Below, piece by piece: positions 1-6,600 of a stretch of DNA of 6,993 nt. A model generated the notes under the pieces. It was given only the letters and a program-made list of their open reading frames with translations, was not told where the DNA came from and ran no database searches. Both the position numbers and the translations under genes were made by a program. The stretch spans positions 1-6,993 of the forward strand of contig JAJDFU010000277.1 of assembly GCA_020528935.1 (NCBI GenBank), read 5' to 3'. Positions within the stretch are counted from its first letter, which is position 1. Every line of letters starts with the position of its first letter. The DNA comes from Saprospiraceae bacterium (GTDB lineage: Bacteria; Bacteroidota; Bacteroidia; Chitinophagales; Saprospiraceae).

Positions 1-119
1 ATCAGGGTGTAGCTACCCTGAAAGGCGAGGTGGACTCCTGGCGCGAACGCCGGGCTGCGGTAGAAAATGCCCATGAAGGCGGTGCGGTGAGCGTCATTGA
101 TAAAATGAATGTGCGCTAA
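1..119 (+). CDS. BON-domain protein, C-terminal end (partial)
   Basis: Only the last 38 codons are present, read from base 3, with the TAA stop at 117-119; the start lies left of the window. The visible tail begins QGVATLKGEVDSW, continues with RERRAA and ENAHEGGAV, and ends VIDKMNVR. This is the typical last strand-helix-strand of a BON domain: a GxVxLxGxVxSW strand, a helix with R/A-rich residues, then an 'EGGAxxVxxxLxV' end. BON domains are known from periplasmic osmotic-stress proteins such as OsmY and from phospholipid- or membrane-associated proteins; several copies per protein are common. The domain call is good, but the full architecture, signal peptide and cell location cannot be judged. 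The gene converges with the transporter gene, with 29 bp between the two stop codons, and is followed by a hairpin terminator at 154-180. Confidence 0.75.
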   Translation, partial: QGVATLKGEVDSWRERRAAVENAHEGGAVSVIDKMNVR

Positions 120-148
120 GATCAAATGCCATTCGATAGGTTATTTCT

Positions 149-1474
149 TCAGGAAGAGGCACCCACGGGTGCCTCTTTTGCATTGGGGAAGGCCCCGAGC
201 AAGCGAAAGCTGAGGAAGAAAATGGCAAACAGAAAAGTCGCCGATACCACAAATACGACCGGTCCGAGGTTCTGGAAAAGCATACCTCCCAAAATGAGCC
301 CGAAGATGCTGGCCAGGCTGCCCACACTATTGGCATAGCCTTGAATGCTGCCCTGGATGGCAGGCGAGCCCGCCTGCGCCAGGATGGACAGAAAGGAGGG
401 CCACATCAGGCCGTTGCCTACCGAAAGCAGGACTACGCCGGTGTACACGCTCAGGTCGGTCTCCAACCAGAAAAATAAAAAGCTGGCGGCCAGGGGCAGG
501 CTGCCGGCAATGACCAGCCAGGCATCGGCAATCCGGCTGGACAGATAACTGAGCACCGGCCCCTGAACGAGCACCATGATCAGGCTGGAAACGGTAAAGA
601 ACAGGCCCAACTGGCCGGATTCCCAATGCAGATACCGGGATGCGAACACCGGAAAGCCCGCATAGAAAAAACTCCAGCCGAGAAAGGTGACGAAGTATAT
701 GCCGAAAAGCAGGGGAATGTACGGCAATCGAAGCACGTCCTGAAGGCTCGTTCCGGAAGGGCAGCGCTCCATGTTGTAGCACTCCTTGTGTTCGGCCTGC
801 CACATGCGCCGGATGGAAAAAGATCGCAGGTCGGGAGGCACCAGCCGCTGAACGGACTCCGGCAGGTAGCGATGGATCACGTAGATGGCGAGCAGGGATA
901 TGGCGGCGGCGGCCAGTACCGGCAGCAGCTCTTCGTAGCGCGGAGTGCTCAGCAGCCCGGCCAGCATGGGTCCCACGATAAAGCCCAGGCTGGTCGAAGA
1001 AGCCATCTTGCCGAAATTGGCCTTGCGGTTCGCATCGGTGGAGATATCGCTGAGGTAGGCGTTGGCCACCGATACGTTGCCGCCGGTGATGCCGTCCAGG
1101 GCCCGGGCCGCAAAGAGCAAAAGCAGAGGCAGGGTGATCAGAAAGGTGCCGAATAAGCCCGACCGCACCTCCAGCAGCTCCTGGCGCGGCAGGATCAGTG
1201 CCACTACAAACAGCATCCAGGCCAGAAAGGTGCCCAGCTGCGAGATGAGCAACACCATGCGCCGGCCCACCTGATCCGACCAGCGACCCAGCAGCGGCGC
1301 TCCCAGCAGCTGAAAGGCCGGATAGACCGACCCCAGCAAGCCGTATACGAACTCGTTGCCGCCGAACTTCTCCACCAGAAAGACCAGAAAGGGTAGAATG
1401 ATACTGTAGCCCAGCATGCCGATGAAGTTGACCAGCAATACCGGGAATAGGGTTGGGCGACTTTCAGAAGCCAT
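149..1474 (-). CDS. MFS transporter, drug-efflux (TetA-like, DHA1-type) family
   Basis: A 441-residue inner-membrane transporter, the usual length for a 12-helix major facilitator. The family exports drugs or small metabolites in exchange for protons; the substrate here is unknown. Signature motif A is seen after helix 2 as GRWSDQVGRR (residues 63-72). RALDGITGGNVSVANAYLSD (124-143) followed by GFIVGPMLAG (164-173) fits the TetA-like helix 4/5 region with its conserved GP pair. A polar central loop (about 205-250) separates the two six-helix halves. The second half has a weaker repeat of the helix 5 region near 375-398 (GSIQGYANSVGSLASIFGL). I chose ATG at 1474. The frame can be extended to a TTG at 1543, but that adds a 23-residue hydrophobic leader not expected in this family. 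No clear ribosome-binding site is seen, as is common in Bacteroidota. The gene is divergent from the AraC-type regulator and convergent with the BON gene. The last residues, EAPVGASS, are encoded by the opposite gene's terminator hairpin. Confidence 0.9.
   Translation of the reverse strand: MASESRPTLFPVLLVNFIGMLGYSIILPFLVFLVEKFGGNEFVYGLLGSVYPAFQLLGAPLLGRWSDQVGRRMVLLISQLGTFLAWMLFVVALILPRQELLEVRSGLFGTFLITLPLLLLFAARALDGITGGNVSVANAYLSDISTDANRKANFGKMASSTSLGFIVGPMLAGLLSTPRYEELLPVLAAAAISLLAIYVIHRYLPESVQRLVPPDLRSFSIRRMWQAEHKECYNMERCPSGTSLQDVLRLPYIPLLFGIYFVTFLGWSFFYAGFPVFASRYLHWESGQLGLFFTVSSLIMVLVQGPVLSYLSSRIADAWLVIAGSLPLAASFLFFWLETDLSVYTGVVLLSVGNGLMWPSFLSILAQAGSPAIQGSIQGYANSVGSLASIFGLILGGMLFQNLGPVVFVVSATFLFAIFFLSFRLLGAFPNAKEAPVGASS
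154..180 (+). terminator. Intrinsic terminator for the BON gene, inside the end of the MFS gene
   Basis: The arms AAGAGGCACC (154-163) and GGTGCCTCTT (168-177) are perfect inverted repeats around a 4-base loop, and the run of T at 176-179 follows the stem on the + strand. The hairpin starts 34 bases after the BON-gene stop. Read on the - strand, the stem is followed by CCTGAAG rather than a T run, so it should mainly stop rightward transcripts. It overlaps the last nine or so codons of the leftward MFS gene. Confidence 0.75.
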
Positions 1475-1574
1475 GAGCAGGTAGATTGGGCTAAATAGGA
1501 AAAACAAGGCGAAAGCAGGGATAGATGACAAGCCGGCCCGCAAATATTAAAGCTTCTCAAATATCCTTATACTG

Positions 1575-1616
1575 TTTCAAATATGAAATGACCTTGAAGT
1601 TGTTTCATACTTGAAG
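1575..1616. promoter_or_regulatory. Two tandem TTTCA-N4-TGAA palindromic sites (operator-like)
   Basis: Two half-symmetric sites of the same form occur side by side: TTTCA-AATA-TGAAA at 1575-1588 and TTTCA-TACT-TGAAG at 1603-1616. Both are preceded by TG (1573-1574 and 1601-1602). Their starts are 28 bp apart, somewhat under three helical turns. The repeated palindrome with identical spacing, lying between divergent genes, suggests binding sites for a dimeric regulator. Which protein binds is inference; the adjacent AraC-type regulator is the obvious candidate, although AraC proteins often bind asymmetric direct repeats. Confidence 0.4.
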
Positions 1617-1624
1617 CGGTATTC

Positions 1625-1681
1625 ACGGTTTTCAGGATAAAATATGTATTGGTAAAAAGGTCATTTTATCCTGAAAACCGT
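1625..1681. repeat. Perfect 19-bp inverted repeat with 19-base spacer
   Basis: The left arm ACGGTTTTCAGGATAAAAT (1625-1643) is the exact reverse complement of the right arm ATTTTATCCTGAAAACCGT (1663-1681). The spacer is 1644-1662. The right arm ends 16 bases before the ATG of the AraC-type gene. If transcribed, it would form a long stem next to the ribosome landing region. It has no T run directly after it (TATTATTTTC follows), so a simple terminator is less likely than an operator or a structured leader. A short core, TTTTCAGG, recurs at 1686-1693. Confidence 0.8.
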
Positions 1682-1697
1682 ATTATTTTCAGGCCGA

Positions 1698-2846
1698 ATG
1701 ACGCTCACCTTCGACATACCCGGCCTGGTTATTTCCTACGGCTTTTTTCTGGGCCTGTCCCTGGCTGTGGTCTTTCTGCTGTTGCGGCGTGGTAACCGCA
1801 AGGCCAACCTCTTCCTTGGCGGGCTGCTGCTGGTGTTCTCCATGTTTCTGCTGCACGAGATCCTTTGGGAGCAGGCCGTGTACGAACGCTTTCCGCACTG
1901 GCTCCGGTTCACCTCGCCCTTGGGCTTTCTCATCGGGCCCTTCATTTATTTCTACGTCAAGGCCTGTACCGAGGAAGAGATGCACCTCCACCGAAAGGCC
2001 TGGTTGCATTTCACGCCGGTATTGCTGGATGCCGGCTATACCCTTTCGTTTTGGTTGTCGGATAAAGCAGATAAGCTGGACTATGTGAGAGCGATCGAAA
2101 GGGCCGATCCACCGCTGGACCTCACTATCGCGGTCGCCCTCAAGTTATTGGTGTCCGGGCTGTATTTAGGGGTCAGCATCCGCAAGGTTCGGCAGTACAG
2201 CCGCCACGTGCGCAATCAGGCCTCCAACCACGATCGCCGGTTTACTCGCTGGTTGTACGCCTTTTGCTTTTCCCACCTCACCAGTTTCGCCCTGCTGCGG
2301 ATCGTGGTGTGTACCGGCTGGGATTTGTACTACCTGATCCTGTCTTCCCTGGGTTTTCTCGCCTTTGTCTTTACGGTACAAGTGACGGCCTTTACCATGC
2401 CCGGGATATTCTATGATTTTCCGCAGCAGATGCAGGAGCCGGAACGCATGCGCCAAGAGCAGGCCAAATACCAGAGCTCCGGCCTGACCGGGGAGCAAAA
2501 ACAGCAAATCGCTCAAACCCTGGAGGAGCATATGCAGGAAGCGCGTTCGTACCTGGATCCCGAACTCACGCTAGCCGGAATGGCCGAGCAGGTGGATTTG
2601 CCGGCTTATCAACTCTCCCAGGTGATCAACGAAGTCCTCGGGCAGAATTTTATGGATTTTGTGAACCGGTACCGGGTGGAGGAAGCCAAAAAGCGACTGA
2701 TGGACCCCCAATACGACCCCTTTACCGTCCTCGCCATTGCCTACGATGTGGGCTTCAACTCCAAATCGGCCTTTTATTCGGCCTTCAGGAAATTTGTAGG
2801 GAAAACCCCAACGGCTTTCCGCAAATCCTTGACCGTCAGGGCCTGA
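1698..2846 (+). CDS. Membrane-bound AraC-family transcriptional regulator
   Basis: A 382-residue regulator of the type common in Bacteroidota. The N-terminal half has about seven hydrophobic segments (roughly residues 9-30, 36-57, 70-89, 103-120, 143-162, 183-204 and 211-235), so it probably sits in the inner membrane. A polar linker (about 240-285) with the family-typical KYQSSGLT leads to the C-terminal AraC DNA-binding domain (about 285-378). The first helix-turn-helix is LTLAGMAEQVDLPAYQLSQV (290-309). The second is FTVLAIAYDVGFNSKSAFYS (342-361), followed by FRKFVGKTPTAFR, the classic AraC family signature. NFMDFVNRYRVEEAKKRL joins the two motifs. The ATG at 1698 gives a first membrane segment directly after the start and has no strong ribosome-binding site. 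The ligand sensed is unknown. Its position divergent from the MFS gene suggests that it controls that gene, its own gene, or both; this is inference from layout. Confidence 0.92.
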   Translation: MTLTFDIPGLVISYGFFLGLSLAVVFLLLRRGNRKANLFLGGLLLVFSMFLLHEILWEQAVYERFPHWLRFTSPLGFLIGPFIYFYVKACTEEEMHLHRKAWLHFTPVLLDAGYTLSFWLSDKADKLDYVRAIERADPPLDLTIAVALKLLVSGLYLGVSIRKVRQYSRHVRNQASNHDRRFTRWLYAFCFSHLTSFALLRIVVCTGWDLYYLILSSLGFLAFVFTVQVTAFTMPGIFYDFPQQMQEPERMRQEQAKYQSSGLTGEQKQQIAQTLEEHMQEARSYLDPELTLAGMAEQVDLPAYQLSQVINEVLGQNFMDFVNRYRVEEAKKRLMDPQYDPFTVLAIAYDVGFNSKSAFYSAFRKFVGKTPTAFRKSLTVRA

Positions 2847-2967
2847 TCCAATGTTTTTTCTCCGATAGAACTTCCGTCCTTATAAATCCGGACGTCCTGC
2901 CTGGCTGACGGAACGACTGGCGTGCAAATATTCGATTCTTTTGTAAGTGTCAAAAGGACAATAAGTA
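2847..2967. other. Spacer after the regulator gene, no clear element
   Basis: No gene is seen in these 121 bases. Short complementary pairs exist, such as TTCCGTC (2872-2878) with GACGGAA (2907-2913) and CGTCC (2875-2879) with GGACG (2890-2894). None has a following T run, so I do not call a terminator for the regulator gene. Its right end carries an AAAAGGA (2952-2958) suitable as a ribosome-binding site for the ATG at 2968, and TTCTTTTG (2936-2943), a one-mismatch likeness to the TAnnTTTG -7 element. Confidence 0.4.
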
Positions 2968-3321
2968 ATGCAGCGCCGATTCAGATCTCCAGCCAACCCT
3001 TCTGCCAGCCCGGGCATCATGGATATCCCCCTGGTGGCCGTGTTCGCCCGCATGTTGGCCGCCCCCGAGCCCCGGGCCGAGGCTTTTCGGCAGGCGCTTT
3101 CCCTGCCCAATCGCTGGAAAGGACGAGATCAAACCTGGCAGTCTGAAGAAGAACGCGCGTGCGCTTTTCGCCGGGCCCTGAGCCTGGATCGCGCGCACCG
3201 CAAAGACAGAGAGGCGCCCCCGGCCGTAAAACCGTCAATCCCGGGCCATCCCATTCCAAACCTACAAGGAGCCGGGGGCCATTTTTCGAAAGAGGAAGCG
3301 CTTAGGCGCAACGTGTGTTAA
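2968..3321 (+). CDS. Hypothetical small protein, 117 aa
   Basis: I do not recognise this protein. It is reported because three things coincide: an ATG with AAAAGGA nine bases upstream (2952-2958), an open frame with G/C-rich third positions in its first two thirds, and a strong + strand terminator starting 25 bases after its TAA stop. The product is basic, with no signal peptide or membrane segment. It holds a short twofold motif, AFRQALSL (residues 39-46) and AFRRALSL (66-73), each followed by a basic, tryptophan- or histidine-containing stretch ending in KGRD or RKDR. The C-terminal third is proline- and glycine-rich and looks unstructured. Other frames here are also open, so coding is not certain. 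The alternatives are a non-coding transcript ending at the same terminator or a decayed gene. Confidence 0.4.
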   Translation: MQRRFRSPANPSASPGIMDIPLVAVFARMLAAPEPRAEAFRQALSLPNRWKGRDQTWQSEEERACAFRRALSLDRAHRKDREAPPAVKPSIPGHPIPNLQGAGGHFSKEEALRRNVC

Positions 3322-3345
3322 TAATGGGGATTATTTTCACTTGCG

Positions 3346-3380
3346 GAGCGGCAGATTTTTTATCTGCTGCTCTTTTTTTT
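3346..3380 (+). terminator. Strong intrinsic terminator
   Basis: The left arm GAGCGGCAGAT (3346-3356) pairs with ATCTGCTGCTC (3362-3372) over 11 positions with one G-U wobble, around a loop of five T. Eight T follow (3373-3380). On the opposite strand there is no T run after the stem, so it stops rightward transcription. It closes the unit that contains the small gene at 2968-3321 and insulates the large gene that starts at 3629. Confidence 0.9.
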
Positions 3381-3628
3381 GCCTTCCCAACCATTCCGTA
3401 GATGGACGCCGCCGCATACCGTTTTTTGGGGTGCACATCGTTTTTACAGGTCAATGATCGGCGTATCGACCCTCGGTTAAAATACTGTACTGTCTTTCTT
3501 TTTTAATATATTGGGAAGGTCGTTCCTCAAACCGAGTACCCGCTATGCCAGCCCAGCCTATCCCGCCCTGTATTTCCCTTTGTCTTTCCCTGTATTTTGA
3601 CCGGATGTAGCACCAACGCCCAGGACCT
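3381..3628 (+). promoter_or_regulatory. Leader and presumed promoter region of the DUF6603-like gene
   Basis: The strong terminator just upstream implies that the large gene has its own promoter in these 248 bases. TATATTGG (3507-3514) differs by one base from the Bacteroidota -7 element TAnnTTTG and lies in an A/T-rich run, but I see no clear -33 element, so the promoter position is a guess. A short ATG-initiated frame (3545-3610, 21 codons, MPAQPIPPCISL...) ends in TAG just before the main start and lies in the same frame. The region also has the 10-bp direct repeat listed separately and a lipobox-like stretch in another frame. Confidence 0.4.
3566..3597 (+). repeat. 10-bp direct repeat CCCTGTATTT
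   Basis: CCCTGTATTT occurs at 3566-3575 and again at 3588-3597. The copies start 22 bp apart, about two helical turns, and end 32 bases before the start of the large gene. The spacing would place both copies on one face of the DNA, as for tandem activator or repressor half-sites. It may also be chance in a pyrimidine-rich leader. Confidence 0.5.
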
Positions 3629-6600
3629 ATGCCCAATTCGAATAATGCTTCGAAACCCACCTCTCAAATTCTGTTGGAGGAGCTGCTCAAGGTTTTTGAA
3701 CCTCTGCAAAATCCTTCGGAGCTGCTCGACCGATTGATCGTAAGTGCCGGCCTGCAGGCTACCGCCGGGGAGTTGGAGCAGGAGATGGAAAACGTCAAGA
3801 CGGCCGCAGGGCAATTGCCCCAGGGCGATGCCAGCGGAGCGATCGACCAGGCCACGCAAGACCTGAATGACCTCTACCAGTTGATCCGGGGGCTTACGCA
3901 GCCGCCTTTCCCGGGCGACTTTGCCCGCCTGCTCGTCGACTATCTGGTGGCCGACTACCTGCGAAATCACCAGGCAGCTTTTTACCATTTGGCGGTCCTG
4001 TTCGGATGGATCCGGTATAAGCTCGACGAGGATGAGTTCGACCCGGACGCTCCGTATTACGCGGCACAGCCGGTGCAATGGGAGCGCATGCCGGCTTTTT
4101 TTACCGATGCGGCGCAGCAGTTTTCCCAAGCAGATCACGGCTGGAATACGGATCGCTTCGCCGGCAATTTCTTCATTCTGCTCTATCACCTTGGCCAATG
4201 GCTGGACGTCCTTCACGGCAATTTCAGCTTTCCCATGGGGGCGTCGGGCATCAGTTGGGGCGAAGAAGAGCTTCACCTCAACCTGCTTTCGGCTTCGGAC
4301 GCAGGGGGTGATGGGGAGATCAGCGCTGACTTCGGGTTTCAGATCCGATACCTGGCCGAAGGCAAGGGCGGGTTGCAAGCCGGCCCGGAGGGTTCTGTAG
4401 AAGCAAATATTGAGGTACCCCTACCCGGAAAGAACACCGCCGGCTCCGCCGCCACTAACCTTCCGGACCTGACGTACATGCTGAACACCAGGGTAGATGT
4501 ATCCAGCGGCTTTTCCATTCAGGTGCTGCCCCAGCAGGTGAGGCTGGTCCCCGAAGAGGGGGCGCTGCGGGCCGAGCTCCTCAACGGGCTGCGGGTGGAT
4601 AAGTCGGGCGGACGCATCAACCTGATGGTGTCAGCCGACGGCAACCGGCTTGACCTTCGCTCCTTTACCGCCCGTGCCGGCACGCGCATCGCCACGGGAG
4701 AGGCTTTGGAATTCCTGGCCGAAGTGCACTTGCGGGAGGGGCGGATCCTGATCAGAAAGACCGGCAACGACGGATTCCTCAATGCCTTGCTGCCGCGAGA
4801 GGGCATCGTAGCCCTCTTCGACCTGTTCCTGGGCTGGTCCAGCGAGCAGGGCATCTATTTCGGCGGCAGCGCCGGCCTGGAGATCAAGCTGCCGGCCCAC
4901 ATCGAACTCGGCCCTCTCGAGATCCAGGGCATCAGTCTGGGCATCAAGCCTCAGGCCGGTCCGGGGCAGGAACCGGGCTTTGACGTGCCCCTGGGGCTCG
5001 ATGTGCAACTGCTGCTCGGACCCTTTACAGCCGTGGTACAGGATATGGGTATCCGGGCCCTGGTCAGCTATCGCGAATCCGGGGGCAACATCGGTCCCCT
5101 CGATCTGGATATCGGTTTCAAACCGCCAAAAGGCATTGGCCTGTCCCTGGAAATGCCCTCCGTGCAAGGGGGCGGCTACCTCTTCTTCGACTTCGAAAAA
5201 GGGGAATACGCCGGGGCGGCCGAACTGACGATCAAGCAGACCGTATCCGTCAAGGCCATCGGCATCATCACCACCAAGAAGCCGGATGGCAGCCCGGGCT
5301 TTTCCTTCCTCCTGCTCATCACGGCCGAGTTCAAACCCATCCAGCTGGGCTACGGCTTCACCCTCAACGGGGTAGGGGGGCTCATTGCCATCAACCGGGG
5401 CATGAGCCTGGAAGCCCTGGCCGAAGGAGTGCGCACCAACGCCATTGACGCCGTTATGTTTCCCGACGACCCGGTGGCCCAAGCCCCCCGCATCATCGCC
5501 GACCTCAACCGGTTTTTCCCCGTAGCCGAAGGCCGCTATTCCTTCGGGCTTATGGGTATTCTCGGCTGGGGTACGCCCACCCTCATCGAGGTGGAACTGG
5601 GACTCATGATCCAGGTGCCCGATCCGGTGGTGCTGGCCATTCTGGGCGTGGTGCGCATGGAACTACCGGACAAGGCCGCTCCGGTCATAAGCCTGAAGGC
5701 GAATTTCATCGGGGCGATCGACTTCGAGCGGCAGTATATGTTCTTTTTCGCCGCCCTCTACGACTCCCGCCTTCAGCAATACCAGCTGGAGGGCGAGATG
5801 TATTTCACGATCAGTTGGGGAGAGCAGCCCAATTTTCTCTTCACGGTAGGCGGCTTCCATCCGGCCTTCCGGGCACCGGCCCTGCCCAACCTCAGCGGCC
5901 CCCTGAAGCGCATCACGCTCAATCTGCTGCCTACGGACAACCCCCGCCTCACGCTGCAGGCCTATTTTGCCGTCACCCCCAACACGGTCCAGTTTGGGGC
6001 CAGCATCGACTTTTACTTCAAGGTCAGCGAGTTCCGGGTGGTGGGTTACCTCTACCTGGATGCGCTCTTCCGCTTCAATCCGTTCACCTTTATTGTCGAG
6101 ATCGGTGCCGGCCTTTCCGTGATGTTGGGCGGGGCCGAACTGCTGGGCATTCATCTGCGCGGCACCTTATCCGGGCCCACGCCCTGGCACATCAAAGGCA
6201 AGGCCAGTTTTCGTGTTTTCTTCGTGAAGGTCAAGGTGCAGGTGAGCAGGCGCTTCGGAAAGCAGCAACGGCAGATCTTACCGCCCCGCCCAGTGCTGCC
6301 CGACCTGGTGGAGGCCCTGCGCGACCTGCGCAACTGGCAGGCCGAACTGCCGCGCTTTGCCGAGCAGCAGGTGGCCTTCCGGGAGCTGCCCGAAGACGAA
6401 CTCGTCCTTCATCCGGCCGGCGTTCTGTCTATCCGCCAGAACCGCATGCCGCTCGAGTTTCACTTTCAGAAAGTGGGCAACCAGCGCCCGGCCGATTACG
6501 GCTTCTTCCGCATCGCTATCGATCAGTATCCGGCGGAAGGGGTGGCGCTGGTGCGCGACAACTTCGCCCCGGCCGAGTTCCTGCGCCTGTCGGACAGCCA

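Larger units (their letters stand above)
1475..1697. promoter_or_regulatory. Divergent control region between MFS and AraC-type genes
   Basis: This 223-bp spacer is richer in A/T than its flanks from about 1541 and must carry the promoters of both genes. It holds tandem palindrome-like sites (1575-1616), a 19-bp perfect inverted repeat (1625-1681) and a third pair of complementary 10-mers, AAATGACCTT (1586-1595) and AAGGTCATTT (1657-1666). On the - strand, TAATATTTG (1549 to 1541) resembles the Bacteroidota -7 element TAnnTTTG with one extra base. I could not find a convincing matching -33 element, and no exact -7 element for the AraC-type gene. The promoter positions therefore stay open. Confidence 0.55.

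Noticed and set aside
626..1156. 176-codon + strand open frame across the MFS gene
   Set aside because: Antisense to a clear MFS transporter with family motifs; the product has no recognisable features.
1475..1543. N-terminal extension of the MFS protein to a TTG codon at 1543
   Set aside because: It would add 23 hydrophobic residues before the normal MFS start and use a rare start codon; ATG 1474 gives the usual family N-terminus.
2847..2930. Possible terminator after the AraC-type gene
   Set aside because: Only short arms with long loops or no T run were found, and the T run at 2854-2859 has no proper stem before it.
2880..3311. Several short - strand frames across 2880-3311
   Set aside because: They overlap each other in different phases, lack ribosome-binding sites and motifs, and no - strand terminator is seen to their left.
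3465..3536. CTCGGTT/AACCGAG and CGACC/GGTCG inverted pairs in the large gene's leader
   Set aside because: Arms of 5-7 bases with loops of about 50 bases are expected by chance, and the two pairs do not nest in one structure.
3527..4378. 283-codon - strand open frame opposite the start of the large gene
   Set aside because: It lies antisense to the DUF6603-like gene, has no recognisable motifs, and such frames are common opposite G/C-rich coding sequence. The sense frame has clear domain-like motifs.
4631..5482. 283-codon - strand open frame inside the large gene
   Set aside because: Antisense shadow of the DUF6603-like region. Its equal length to the other antisense frame is a coincidence; the sequences are unrelated.
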